From: a bacterium
GTDB taxonomy: Bacteria > Patescibacteriota > Andersenbacteria > UBA10190
Reading direction: 5' to 3'
DNA: 47,590 bases
Assembly: GCA_027624555.1 (NCBI GenBank)
Contig: JAQBWN010000005.1
Span: forward strand, 1-47,590
Shown here one piece after another: positions 1 to 8,919 of the stretch. Positions within the stretch are counted from its first letter, which is position 1. Each line of letters starts with the position of its first letter. The notes beneath the pieces are model-generated. The model was given only the letters and a program-made list of their open reading frames with translations. It had not been told where the DNA came from and searched no databases. The translations under genes were made by a program, and so were the position numbers.

Positions 1-50
1 CGACGGCCCCCTCCCCAACCCTCCCCCTAAATAGGGGGAGGGGAGCTGCT
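1..50 (-). repeat. Palindromic repeat, CCCCAATTGGGG family, reverse orientation
   Basis: C-rich then G-rich inverted repeat. Read on the minus strand it follows the same pattern as the copies at 3.57, 32.25 and 47.53 kb: CTCCCCTCCCCC, a short AT centre, GGGGGAGGGTT, then GGGGAGGGGGC. It lies inside the open lgt frame. The left part may extend outside the window. Confidence 0.7.
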
Positions 51-413
51 CTTCTTAACTTAGCAGACATTTCCACCGTCCCCGTCGCACTTGGCTTGGC
101 TCTCGGCCGTGTGGGTAATATTATTAACCAAGAATTTGGAATATATCCATATTATGAAGCAACGGGCGATGTGTTGATATCGGTGGTGTGCTACATGTTT
201 TTGCGAGTTAGGGGAGGTACGAGTGGGATGACTTTTGCTATATTTCTCTTGCTCTATAGCATCCTCCGGTTTTCGCTAGAATATATACGTCCGCAAGATT
301 GGTCTCTTGTATTTGGCTTGTCGCGTGGGCAATTGTTAACCATTCCTCTCTTTTTACTAGCCGTGATACTGTTGAAAAATGCCTATAAGCACAGAGTTTC
401 AAAAACAGTATAG
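1..413 (+). CDS. lgt: Prolipoprotein diacylglyceryl transferase, C-terminal part (cut by window edge)
   Basis: Lgt moves a diacylglyceryl group from phosphatidylglycerol to the lipobox cysteine of prelipoproteins in the cytoplasmic membrane. The reading frame is open from base 3 to the TAG at 411-413. From about base 57 the translation is Lgt-like: LADI, then the signature GRVGNIINQEFG, then two hydrophobic segments and the family's SLEYIRP-like stretch. The only start-like codon near the motif is a TTG at 96, which cuts into the signature, so it is not the true start; the gene begins outside the window. Bases 1-50 are a palindromic repeat in frame with the gene, giving a Pro/Arg/Gly-rich peptide where Lgt normally has its cytoplasmic loop before ADI. 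It is either an in-frame insertion or the mark of a broken gene. The 3' end overlaps the next gene by 35 bp. Confidence 0.85.
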   Translation, partial: TAPSPTLPLNRGRGAALLNLADISTVPVALGLALGRVGNIINQEFGIYPYYEATGDVLISVVCYMFLRVRGGTSGMTFAIFLLLYSILRFSLEYIRPQDWSLVFGLSRGQLLTIPLFLLAVILLKNAYKHRVSKTV

Positions 414-3400
414 CGCGCTTAATGACGAGCAGAGGACAGCCGTAGATACGCTTGAAGGCCCCGTGATGGTGCTTGCGGGCCCTGGTACGGGGAAAACGCA
501 GACACTCGCAATGCGCATTGCCAACATATTGCAACACACGCAAATGGATCCGTGGAATATCCTTTGCCTTACATTTACAGAGTCTGGAGTGGCGGCTATG
601 CGCAGTAGGCTTCTTCGTGTAATTGGCACACCTGCATATTATGTTCGAATTTATACGTTTCATTCATTTTGTAATGAAATCCTTCAGGACCATCCAGAGA
701 TTTTTGCAACGGGCAACACTTGGCGCCTGGTATCTGATGCTGAAAAAGTGCAACTATTTCAAACAATAGTTGATACGCTCCCGGAAGGCAGTCCCTTAAA
801 ACCCTTTTATGCGCCGTATTTATATTTTTCGAACGTGTTAGGGGCAATCGGGGAATTAAAGCAAGAAGATATTTCTCCGGATGCGTTTCGTGAGGTTATA
901 GTAGCGTTGGCGAGTTTATTTGTTGCTACTAAGGATGCTCGAGATACTTTTTTTTCACTTACTCCAAAGCAACGAACGTATGAAGCGTGTGTAGAATTTC
1001 AAGAATTATTAGAAAAAGCGTGTGATGAAGCAAGTATTGCAGAATCTATAGCATATGCTTTGCAACAGCTATTTGTAACATTTGAAGAGCGTCACAGAAA
1101 TAGTGACTCTGCGCGGGAGCAGAGTAAAGAGCGGACACAGCTAAAAAACGCAGTAAAAAAATGGTTCGAAGTTGAAGGAAAAAATCAGGAACGAAATATG
1201 GCGTTGTCGTATGTGTATGAAAAATATGAGCAGTCTTTGAAAACTGCGGGTATGTATGACTATGAAGATATGATTTCACGGGTTGTAGCAGAGCTTACAA
1301 AAAACTCCGACTTGCTTGCAGAGTACCAAGAGGAATTTCAATATATTCTTGTAGATGAATACCAAGATACAAATGGTGGGCAAAATAAAGTAGTTGCGTT
1401 GCTTGGTTCGTTCGATGACTCTCCAAACATCTTTGTAGTGGGCGATGATAAGCAGTCTATTTATAGGTTTCAGGGTGCCTCGCTAGCGAACATGCTTTCC
1501 TTCTACGAGCGATATAAAAAATCTGTGCGAGTTATATCTTTAATGCACAACTACAGAAGTCAGAAAACAATTATTGATGCATCGGGCTCGCTCGTTTCGC
1601 ACAACAGCCAGTCGCTTGGCGCACATATACCTGGAATTATTGAACGGCTTGTTCCTGGGAAGGATATGATTGAACGTAAGATAGCTATTGTTACTACTGA
1701 ATCAGAAGATCAAGAGGCGTATGTTATTGGGCAGCATATTCTTCAGCTTCTTGAGCAACAAGTTCCTGCGGAAGATATCGCAGTGCTGTATCGCTACAAC
1801 AATGATGGAAATATTTTGTTGCAGACACTTAGAGCTATGAATATTCCCGCTCGTCTTGAAATGGGGGAAGATATTTTCGCAGAACACTGTGTTCAGCAGT
1901 GGAGTGCGCTCCTTCGGTGGCTCGTTGGTGACGCTCGTGAAGATGATATCGCTCGTATTGTGCAATACGCTTGGTGGCATATAGACAGTGTCGATGCTTT
2001 GCGAACAATTCACTACGCAACGGCAAACCATATTCCATTACTTACCGTTTTGAGCAATATGCAGTATTTGCAGAAAGCAGAAGTACAAGACGCAGCAGCA
2101 ATGCATACTATAGCTCGCACTCTTTCAGAGTTACAACAGGCTTCTGCGCGCATGCCACTGATGGAATTTTTAGAGCATATTCTACAAAAGACTTCTTGGA
2201 AGCAGTATATGCTTGCTTCAGGAGATAGCGTTACAGTGCTACGCGCGATGAAACGGTTTTTGAACGAAGCAAAAGAATTATCGCATACGCGTTCTGACTA
2301 CAGCGCGCGAGATTTTGTGCAGCATCTTATGTTTTTGCAAGATACGAACATTCATTTGCTCACACCCGCTTGGGAGGGTGGGGTGGGTGCCGTGCATTTG
2401 CTTTCTGCGCATAAGGCAAAAGGGTTAGAATGGCCGCATGTGTTTGTAATTCGTATGAACGACAAGCATTGGGGGAATCCGAAGAAACGCTCAGGGCTTG
2501 CGCTTCCAGAAGGGTTGGTAAAATACGATTTTGTATTTTTGAATGATAAAAATGAAGATGAGAGAAGGTTGTTTTATGTAGCCCTAACTCGCGCAATGCA
2601 CACAGTAACTCTTACGAGGGCATCCCACACAGCAACGGGCAAAGAAACGGTCCCGTCGTTATTTCTCGCAGAGTTGCCGGAAGTTTCGGTTGTAAAAAGT
2701 GATTACGTCGAAACTCCGCAGATACAAGAAAAACGATTACTAGAAACGATGATAATACAACAAGGAGACTTTATCCATGAAGATGCAAAGGCGTATATAC
2801 GGTCGCTTTTATCTCATTATGTAATGAGCGCTACACACGTAAATAACTACTTAGAATGCCCGCGGAAGTTTTACTGGAGAAATATATTGCAAATTCCTTC
2901 TACGAAAACGAGGAGTTTAATGCTTGGAAGTGCCGTGCATGATAGTTTACGCGATGTATTTGAGCTACTAAAAAGCGGTGACCAGCTTCCGGAAAATAAA
3001 TCACTTGAATTATTGTTTGAAAAATATTTGCGCAGAGAAGCGATGTCGGAAGCAGATTTCAACGAAATATATTCAAAAGGGAGCAAAGCGCTACTAGGAT
3101 ACTTACAGCACTACAAGAATGACTTTTTTACAGACGTTCTAACGGAATATAATTTTAAAAAACATCGGGTGCAAATCCAGGATGTTCGCATTACCGGCAA
3201 ACTCGATAAAATTGAAATAATTGATAAAGATAATAAATTAGTTAACGTAGTAGATTATAAAACGGGAAATTCTGATGCTGCATATATAAAGCTTAAAAAA
3301 GATGGAAACTATTTTCGCCAATTAGTGTTTTATAAAATACTTTGCGATAACGCTCCGCAATTTGGGTACACCATGCAAAGTGGAGAAATTGATTTTATTG

Positions 3401-3564
3401 AGGCAAGTAAGAAGGGCTATATAAAGAAAAAGATAGAAATAACAAATCAAGACGTTGACCAGTTAACAGAAGTTATGCAAAAAGTATGGAGTGAAATACA
3501 CGAATTAAAATTTATGGATCCGGAAAGTGGGTGCCAGAAGAAAGAGTGCGAATATTGCGGGTAG
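379..3564 (+). CDS. UvrD/Rep-type helicase fused to a PD-(D/E)XK nuclease domain
   Basis: A 1061-residue superfamily 1 DNA helicase with a C-terminal RecB-like nuclease, probably acting in double-strand break processing like a single-chain AddAB. Seen: Q-motif LNDEQRTAV, Walker A GPGTGKT (residues 34-40), Walker B DEYQDT (about 326), GDDKQSIYRFQGA, SAHKAKGLEW and LFYVALTRA (about 735). The nuclease part begins near residue 820 with NYLECPRKFYW and has the active-site strand DYKTGN (about 959). One cysteine at about 827 and three at 1052, 1057 and 1060 fit the four-cysteine iron-sulfur staple known from AddB and Cas4-type nucleases (inference). The ATG at 379 overlaps the lgt end; the start is supported because the Q-motif follows at once. 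The stop is 2 bp before a palindromic element. Confidence 0.9.
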   Translation: MPISTEFQKQYSALNDEQRTAVDTLEGPVMVLAGPGTGKTQTLAMRIANILQHTQMDPWNILCLTFTESGVAAMRSRLLRVIGTPAYYVRIYTFHSFCNEILQDHPEIFATGNTWRLVSDAEKVQLFQTIVDTLPEGSPLKPFYAPYLYFSNVLGAIGELKQEDISPDAFREVIVALASLFVATKDARDTFFSLTPKQRTYEACVEFQELLEKACDEASIAESIAYALQQLFVTFEERHRNSDSAREQSKERTQLKNAVKKWFEVEGKNQERNMALSYVYEKYEQSLKTAGMYDYEDMISRVVAELTKNSDLLAEYQEEFQYILVDEYQDTNGGQNKVVALLGSFDDSPNIFVVGDDKQSIYRFQGASLANMLSFYERYKKSVRVISLMHNYRSQKTIIDASGSLVSHNSQSLGAHIPGIIERLVPGKDMIERKIAIVTTESEDQEAYVIGQHILQLLEQQVPAEDIAVLYRYNNDGNILLQTLRAMNIPARLEMGEDIFAEHCVQQWSALLRWLVGDAREDDIARIVQYAWWHIDSVDALRTIHYATANHIPLLTVLSNMQYLQKAEVQDAAAMHTIARTLSELQQASARMPLMEFLEHILQKTSWKQYMLASGDSVTVLRAMKRFLNEAKELSHTRSDYSARDFVQHLMFLQDTNIHLLTPAWEGGVGAVHLLSAHKAKGLEWPHVFVIRMNDKHWGNPKKRSGLALPEGLVKYDFVFLNDKNEDERRLFYVALTRAMHTVTLTRASHTATGKETVPSLFLAELPEVSVVKSDYVETPQIQEKRLLETMIIQQGDFIHEDAKAYIRSLLSHYVMSATHVNNYLECPRKFYWRNILQIPSTKTRSLMLGSAVHDSLRDVFELLKSGDQLPENKSLELLFEKYLRREAMSEADFNEIYSKGSKALLGYLQHYKNDFFTDVLTEYNFKKHRVQIQDVRITGKLDKIEIIDKDNKLVNVVDYKTGNSDAAYIKLKKDGNYFRQLVFYKILCDNAPQFGYTMQSGEIDFIEASKKGYIKKKIEITNQDVDQLTEVMQKVWSEIHELKFMDPESGCQKKECEYCG

Positions 3565-3565
3565 A

Positions 3566-3781
3566 GTAGCTCCCCTCTCCCCAATTGGGGAGAGGGTTAG
3601 GGTGAGGGCAGGTTAGATGCTATATCGCTCACTGTAATATTAAAATTTTCAGTTCCAGTGTAAATCGTTTCTGATTAAGAACTATTCGTAGGTATGTATT
3701 CTTCGTTGCACCTGATCTGCCCTCACCCTCCCGCCTTCGGGCGAGGAGCCCTCTCCCCAATTGGGGAGAGGGGAACGCTAC
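3566..3781. mobile_element. Internally deleted, non-autonomous copy of the DUF559 palindromic element
   Basis: A 216-bp unit with GTAG at the left edge (3566-3569) and its complement CTAC at the right edge (3778-3781). The left arm (3571-3620) is a CCCCAATTGGGG hairpin followed by GAGGGTTAGGGTGAGGGC. The right arm (3715-3776) is GCCCTCACCC, a CTCC-GCC/GGC-GAGGAG hairpin, then the CCCCAATTGGGG hairpin again. The 90-odd bases between match both ends of the DUF559 gene of the 32.2-kb element: minus-strand codons for NQKR, and SDIASNLPSP ending at a TAA in the repeat (3597-3599). The nuclease core is gone. It sits between two convergent genes, touching both stop codons. Confidence 0.75.
3597..3690 (-). 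pseudogene. Remnant of a DUF559 endonuclease gene inside the 3.6-kb element
   Basis: Minus-strand remnant. The N-terminal piece (around 3668-3690) reads like the region encoding NQKR in the intact gene at 32.6 kb. The C-terminal piece reads SDIASNLPSP and stops at the TAA in the repeat, compared with DIASHLPSP in the intact copy. The two pieces are in different frames and the catalytic domain between them is missing, so no functional product is expected. Confidence 0.6.
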
Positions 3782-3782
3782 T

Positions 3783-5405
3783 TCACTCCTTCGCAATATG
3801 CTTTTGCGACCACTTCCAGTTAAAGTTTACTTTTTTTCCTGGATTAAAAATATTCTTCGGGTCGAATATATGTTTTGTTTCTTTAAATAACCCGTACATT
3901 TTTTCACCATACATTTGTGGAAGGATGTGGCTTCGTACTAATCCGTCGTTATGTTCCGCGGTAGAAGAGCCTTTATACCGAAATACCAAATCGTATACTT
4001 CTTTGGAGACTTTTGGAATAATTGTATGTTCTTGTTCGTCTTTTAAATTCATGAGCGGGATAATATGAAAGTTTCCATCGCCTACGTGCCCAGCAATTGA
4101 ATAGTCTATATTATATTTTTGTAATATTTGTGCGAGCTGAGGTAAAAATTCTTGCAAATAGATGGGTTTTACGATGAAGTCATCAATAAACGGAGCAGTT
4201 TTTTTCCCTTGCACGTGGTGGCGGAGCATGTTAAAGCTTTCTCTTCGTATGGTCCAGTATTTTTCCTTTTCTTCTTTACTTGTCGCTATACGAGTAGGTA
4301 CGTTCCACTTTTTTATTGCATTGCGTGCTGCTTCTGCTTGGGCAATTGCTTCTTTTTTTGTGTCACCAGAAAATTCTGCAAGTACGATAAGCTTTGGAAT
4401 ACCAAATCGAAGCATAATAAAAAACTCAGGAATAAATTGCCACGCAAGAGAAAATACATTGGTTTTTAATTTTTTTACAAAACTCGGAAATAATTTCAGT
4501 GCGAGCGAGAGCGTGTGATCATCGTACGATTCTAGGCTTGTGGGTTGGTATGCAAGTAAATATTCCACTATTTTAATGAGGCTGGTTAAATCTGGAAGGA
4601 ATACTACAAGCATGGCGGAATGTTTTTTTGGTTTAATAAGCCTGAATTTAATATTTGTAGTAATTCCAAGCGTGCCCTGAGAGCCAACAAAAAGTTTTGC
4701 TACATCAAACGTTTTCCTATCCCATACGTTCCAGAGTGAATATCCGGCAGAATTTTTTGATACATCGGGTTTTTTACTGTGAATAAAATCATAATGTTTT
4801 TCGCACAACGCATATACTTCTTTATATACTTTTCCGATAAAGGTTTTTTCTTGTATTTTTTTCGCAAGTTCGCTAGCTGTAAGAGGTGAAATAGTATATT
4901 CGTTTCCATCAGCGAGCACTACAGAAAGTTCTTCAACGTACCGTTCTGTCTTACCGTACGATAGAGTTTTTTCTCCTCCCGAATTATTATTTACCATTCC
5001 ACCCACGGTACAAATATCTTTTGACGCAGGAAACGAAGGCATGAGGAGTCCTTTTTTCCGTACCTTGCGTTCCATGTCTCGGTAATACACGCCCGGCTCT
5101 ACATAAATACTATGGTTTGTAACACTTCCGATTCGAGTAAAATGAGACGTCATGTCTACGACAAGTGATTCTGAAAGGGGGCCGCCAGACATATCAGTAC
5201 CGCCGGATCGTGCTGTTAAGGAAATATGTTTATGAGTTGACGCGTATCGCACGAGCGCTTTTACGTCGTCAACGTTCATTGGATGCACAACTGCACGTGG
5301 ACGAACGATAAACAAGCTTGCATCGCGACTTGCGCGTGCAAGAGATGCTTTATCTTCCGCAACTTCACCATGAATGAGCAACTTTAAATCTTCCCCAAGA
5401 GACAT
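3783..5405 (-). CDS. FAD-binding oxidase of the GlcD / D-lactate dehydrogenase type
   Basis: A 540-residue flavoprotein that would oxidise a 2-hydroxy acid; the substrate cannot be told from sequence. The N-terminal FAD_binding_4 domain shows ARSGGTDMSGG and TVGGMVNNNSGGEKTLSYG, the pyrophosphate and flavin loops, then FVGSQGTLGI. The C-terminal FAD-oxidase domain ends with the metal-site motif GHVGDGNFH and a late EHNDGLVR. There is no appended Fe-S domain, so it resembles stand-alone GlcD-like enzymes. An ATG nine codons upstream (5432) exists, but a TATACT box on the minus strand lies 7 nt before the ATG at 5405, so the shorter start with a leaderless mRNA is preferred. It converges on the helicase gene with only the repeat element between. 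Confidence 0.85.
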   Translation of the reverse strand: MSLGEDLKLLIHGEVAEDKASLARASRDASLFIVRPRAVVHPMNVDDVKALVRYASTHKHISLTARSGGTDMSGGPLSESLVVDMTSHFTRIGSVTNHSIYVEPGVYYRDMERKVRKKGLLMPSFPASKDICTVGGMVNNNSGGEKTLSYGKTERYVEELSVVLADGNEYTISPLTASELAKKIQEKTFIGKVYKEVYALCEKHYDFIHSKKPDVSKNSAGYSLWNVWDRKTFDVAKLFVGSQGTLGITTNIKFRLIKPKKHSAMLVVFLPDLTSLIKIVEYLLAYQPTSLESYDDHTLSLALKLFPSFVKKLKTNVFSLAWQFIPEFFIMLRFGIPKLIVLAEFSGDTKKEAIAQAEAARNAIKKWNVPTRIATSKEEKEKYWTIRRESFNMLRHHVQGKKTAPFIDDFIVKPIYLQEFLPQLAQILQKYNIDYSIAGHVGDGNFHIIPLMNLKDEQEHTIIPKVSKEVYDLVFRYKGSSTAEHNDGLVRSHILPQMYGEKMYGLFKETKHIFDPKNIFNPGKKVNFNWKWSQKHIAKE

Positions 5406-5462
5406 GCGTTCTAGTATAACATAGCGTGGCATTTTTTTTATTTCGTTATATACTTATATTAT

Positions 5463-5912
5463 ATGAAACAACTTCTATACACGTTAATCGGCGTAGTAGT
5501 TATTTTGGGAATACTATTTATAGTGTTTGGTTCTAACGATATAGACGAGCAAATGCCACAAGCAACTCCTGTTGCAGTAATTTCACCTGAAAGTGGAGGT
5601 GGGTTGGTCGCACTTGCGCCTATTCCATCTGTAGCCGGTGTTACTGTTGCGGTTTCTATGAGTGATGAGGCATTTGAGCCTGCTACTCTAAACATATCCG
5701 CAGGAGATACCGTTGTGTTTACGAATAACGGACAAGCACTTCATTGGATTGCATCTGACCCGCACCCGGCGCACAACGACCTTCCGGGGTTTGATGCGAA
5801 GAAGGGTCTAGCAACGGGTGAAACATATTCGTATACGTTTGTGGAAGCAGGAACATACGGCATGCACGATCACTTGAACACTAAGATAAAAGGAACGATT
5901 GTAGCTGAGTAG
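5463..5912 (+). CDS. Membrane-anchored cupredoxin-fold protein without a normal type 1 copper site
   Basis: A 149-residue protein with an N-terminal hydrophobic segment (residues 4-23), then a linker and a plastocyanin/azurin-like fold from about 60 (SDEAFEPATLNISAGDTVVF...GTYGMHDHLNTKIKGTIV). In type 1 copper proteins the last loop is C-x-x-H-x-x-M. Here the cysteine position holds Asp, the histidine Asn and the methionine Ile, although HDH and further His residues (LHW, DPHPAH) are near. It could bind copper in another geometry or have lost metal. It is exported and presumably tethered outside the cell. A TATACT box (5449-5454) is 8 nt before the ATG and divergent from the FAD oxidase promoter. 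Confidence 0.75.
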   Translation: MKQLLYTLIGVVVILGILFIVFGSNDIDEQMPQATPVAVISPESGGGLVALAPIPSVAGVTVAVSMSDEAFEPATLNISAGDTVVFTNNGQALHWIASDPHPAHNDLPGFDAKKGLATGETYSYTFVEAGTYGMHDHLNTKIKGTIVAE

Positions 5913-5915
5913 TGA

Positions 5916-5942
5916 GCGTAGTTCTCCTCACCCTAGCTCTGG
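5916..5942. repeat. Degenerate half of the palindromic repeat
   Basis: Starts GCGTAGTTCTCCTCACCCTA, close to the left edge of the 32.2-kb element (GCGTAGTTCCCCTCGCCCTA), directly after the stop of the cupredoxin gene. No matching second arm follows. Confidence 0.4.
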
Positions 5943-5964
5943 CAATTGTGTTACAATACACAGT

Positions 5965-7698
5965 ATGCCCGACGAAATTGGCGAAAGTGTTTTGGAAGTT
6001 CTTGTTGAGTTTCTCGATATTTCTATGGAAGACGCTACGCATATTCGTGAACAGATACGTGCCGGAGAGGGTACTGCATTTGATTTACTAGTAACAAAAG
6101 GAAAAGTAACGGAAGAAAAATTCACCAAAGCATACGCCGCTGTGCTTCATATGCCGTATGTAAATTTACGCGATGTTGTACTAGATAAAAAAACGTTTGA
6201 TATTATTCCGGAATCAATGGCACGCGAGCATCTTGTGGTTGCATATGAACAGGATGATACAAGCGTAAAACTTGCAATGGCAAATCCGAACGATAGGCAA
6301 ATTGTTGAATTTATCCATAAAAAGGTGGATAAAAAAATGGAAGTGTTTGTTGCGAGCGCTTCAAGCGTACGGGAGTCTTTAGTAAAATATCAAGGAACGT
6401 TGGCTGCAGATTTGCAGCAAGTAATTACAGAAGCAAAAAATGCCACTGTAGTTGGGAGTGATTTATCGAAAGTTGCGGACAATTTACCGATAATTAAAAT
6501 TACGGATTCTATTCTTAGTCATGCTATTGTAAAAGATGCATCTGATATTCATCTGGAACCTACAGAAGTCTCCGTAATTGTGCGGTATAGAATAGATGGC
6601 ATGTTGCACGATATGATGGTGCTACCAAAAAACGTACTGGCGGGTGTAGTGGCGCGTATTAAAATTTTAGCAAATTTAAAAATTGACGAACACAGACTTC
6701 CACAAGACGGTCGATTTAAGCTAGAGAGCGATGATTATAACGTAGCATTTCGTGTTTCTACATTACCGGTATTTGACGGAGAAAAGGTTGTAATGCGTCT
6801 TTTGGACGAATCAGGAAAAGGTATTACTATTGACGACTTGAAATTAAGCAAGAAAAATTTGGCGATGTTTAAGGATAATATTGCAAAACCGAACGGTATG
6901 ATTTTAGTAACAGGGCCAACCGGTTCCGGAAAAACAACAACCCTGTATGCAGTATTGCGGGAACTTAACACTCCAGAAGTAAATATTAGTACTATTGAAG
7001 ATCCGGTTGAATATAGAATGCAGCGGGTGAATCAGACGCAAGTGCAACCCAAAATAGGGTTAACGTTTTCTAATGGGCTACGTGCGCTGGTGCGGCAAGA
7101 TCCTGATATTATTATGGTAGGAGAAATTCGTGACGAAGAAACTGCATCTTTGGCGGTAAATGCCGCACTCACGGGGCATTTGGTGCTTTCTACATTGCAC
7201 ACGAATAGTGCGGCAGGGTCTGTACCTAGGCTTATGGATATGAAAGTAGAACCTTTTTTGATTGCATCTACGACAAATATTGTTATTGCGCAACGCTTGG
7301 TTCGGGTGCTTTGTGAACAATGCAGAAAAAAATCGGTCATAGACCAAATAATGCTTACTAGCCTTGCGGATATTGTAGACATGACTCACATGCTTGCGCT
7401 ATTGCAACAAGAAGGAATTGTAGACGCTGCAGAAACGACATGGGAAAAGGTTCCTATGTTTATAGCCGAGGGGTGCGATAAATGTCGCGATGGGTATAAA
7501 GGAAGACTCGGAATTTATGAAATGCTTGAAATGACTCCTTCATTGCAAAAGTTACTTTCTGCAGATATTACGTCTGATCGGCTAGAGGAGGCAGCCAAAA
7601 AAGAACAGGGTATGATAACAATGCTAGAAGACGGAATTATGAAAGTTGTACAAGGAATTACAAGCGTCGAAGAAGTGTTGCGTGTAGCAAAAGAATAA
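5965..7698 (+). CDS. pilB: Type IV pilus assembly ATPase PilB (GspE family)
   Basis: Cytoplasmic hexameric ATPase that powers pilus extension. 577 residues: N-terminal MshEN/GspE-N domain (to about 150), a linker, then the secretion ATPase core. Walker A is GPTGSGKTT (residues 317-325), followed by the Asp box TIEDPVEY, Walker B around LVRQDPDIIMVGEIRDEETA and the His box TGHLVLSTLHTNSA. Two CxxC pairs (CEQC near 450 and CDKC near 504) form the family's zinc site. It heads the pilus operon. A TACAAT box (5952-5957) lies 7 nt before the ATG with no Shine-Dalgarno sequence, suggesting a leaderless operon mRNA. No pilT is present here. Confidence 0.95.
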   Translation: MPDEIGESVLEVLVEFLDISMEDATHIREQIRAGEGTAFDLLVTKGKVTEEKFTKAYAAVLHMPYVNLRDVVLDKKTFDIIPESMAREHLVVAYEQDDTSVKLAMANPNDRQIVEFIHKKVDKKMEVFVASASSVRESLVKYQGTLAADLQQVITEAKNATVVGSDLSKVADNLPIIKITDSILSHAIVKDASDIHLEPTEVSVIVRYRIDGMLHDMMVLPKNVLAGVVARIKILANLKIDEHRLPQDGRFKLESDDYNVAFRVSTLPVFDGEKVVMRLLDESGKGITIDDLKLSKKNLAMFKDNIAKPNGMILVTGPTGSGKTTTLYAVLRELNTPEVNISTIEDPVEYRMQRVNQTQVQPKIGLTFSNGLRALVRQDPDIIMVGEIRDEETASLAVNAALTGHLVLSTLHTNSAAGSVPRLMDMKVEPFLIASTTNIVIAQRLVRVLCEQCRKKSVIDQIMLTSLADIVDMTHMLALLQQEGIVDAAETTWEKVPMFIAEGCDKCRDGYKGRLGIYEMLEMTPSLQKLLSADITSDRLEEAAKKEQGMITMLEDGIMKVVQGITSVEEVLRVAKE

Positions 7699-7704
7699 CT
7701 GACT

Positions 7705-8919
7705 ATGCCAATCTTTGCATTTACAGCACGCAATAATCAGACAGGGGAAGTAATTTCCGGCAAACGAGAGGCGCCATCTCATAGCGCACTAGGGCAGGAC
7801 TTATTTCAAGAAGGTTTGCTGCTTACCTCATATCATATAGAAGATTCCAACGCCAAAAAATCATTTTCATTGAACATATTTTCTCGAGTGCCTGTATTGG
7901 AGAGAGTGCTCTTTGCGCGATATTTTGCTCTGATGCTTCGTGCAGGACTTGATATGAAAAGTTCTCTTGGAGCACTTTCAAAACAAACAAAAAATAAAAC
8001 ATTTTCACAAGCTATTTTATCAGTCTTGCAGGGTGTTGAGCGCGGCAGTACTCTCGCTGCGAGTATGCGTCCGATTTCAGGCGCATTTCCTGATTTATTT
8101 GTAAGTTTTGTTGAGGTTGGAGAACAAACAGGTACGCTCCAGGAAACGTTTGAAGTATTGTCAGTCCAGTTACAGAAAGATTTTGAACTGCGTCGTGCAG
8201 TACGGGGTGGGATGCTGTATCCGCTGGTTATTGTTTCTGCTCTTGTGGCAGTTGGAGTTGCCATGATGATTTTTGTTGTACCAAAATTAGTAGAGGTTTT
8301 TGAAGGTTTTAATGCGGAACTTCCCCTCATGACAAGAATGCTAATAACAACAAGTTGGCTTTTTTCTACATATTGGTATGTTGTTCTTGTCGGTGTGATT
8401 CTTGGAGGGTTTTTGTTTTGGCGATTCATGAAAATTCCTGCTGTAAAAATGCATATTATGCGTGGACTGCTATATACTCCAATTCTTGGGAATATTACAA
8501 AAGATGTGAATATTGCTCGGTTTAGTCGGAGCCTCAGTTCACTGCTGACGAGTGGCGTTGCATTTACCGAAGCACTTGAAATACTGGGGAACAACACACC
8601 TCATGTAGTATATGCAAAAGTGTTTAAGGGTGCTCAAGAGCATGTACAAAAAGGAAAAGTTCTCAGTGATTTTTTTCAACAGTACGCGAATCTTTTTCCT
8701 CCGCTTGTTATAAACATTATGGCGGTTGGTGAACAAACCGGAGAGCTTGCTACGGTGCTGAAGGAAGTTGCTTCGTTTTATGAAGGAGAAGTAGATCAGA
8801 CGATGAAAAACTTTACGTCTATTATGGAGCCGGTGCTTATGATTGCAATTGGTCTTGGTGTTGGTGCGCTTGTGCTCTCTATTATTTCTCCAATTTATAG
8901 CCTAATGAATGTTATATGA
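7705..8919 (+). CDS. pilC: Type IV pilus inner-membrane platform protein PilC (GspF family)
   Basis: Polytopic platform on which PilB works. 404 residues, the normal size, with two repeated GspF (T2SSF) domains, the first from about residue 70 (ERVLFARYFALMLRAGLDM) and the second from about 270 (VNIARFSRSLSSLLTSGVAF). Each carries the conserved VGEQTG segment. Membrane segments lie near 170-195, 220-240 and 375-400. It begins 6 bp after pilB and overlaps the next gene by 4 bp, so it is translated from the same message. Confidence 0.94.
   Translation: MPIFAFTARNNQTGEVISGKREAPSHSALGQDLFQEGLLLTSYHIEDSNAKKSFSLNIFSRVPVLERVLFARYFALMLRAGLDMKSSLGALSKQTKNKTFSQAILSVLQGVERGSTLAASMRPISGAFPDLFVSFVEVGEQTGTLQETFEVLSVQLQKDFELRRAVRGGMLYPLVIVSALVAVGVAMMIFVVPKLVEVFEGFNAELPLMTRMLITTSWLFSTYWYVVLVGVILGGFLFWRFMKIPAVKMHIMRGLLYTPILGNITKDVNIARFSRSLSSLLTSGVAFTEALEILGNNTPHVVYAKVFKGAQEHVQKGKVLSDFFQQYANLFPPLVINIMAVGEQTGELATVLKEVASFYEGEVDQTMKNFTSIMEPVLMIAIGLGVGALVLSIISPIYSLMNVI

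Noticed and set aside
2340-2400. Possible palindrome insertion in the helicase gene (Gly/Trp-rich peptide before SAHKAKGLEW)
   Set aside because: The inverted symmetry is weak, and a variable spacer before this motif is normal in UvrD-type helicases.
3566-3781. Bidirectional rho-independent terminator
   Set aside because: The hairpins lack T-runs and the coding remnants inside show an element origin, though it may still affect transcription ends.
7833-8597. Long minus-strand open frame opposite pilC (254 codons)
   Set aside because: It is the antisense of a well-conserved GspF protein, has no recognisable motif and no start signals; a coding shadow.
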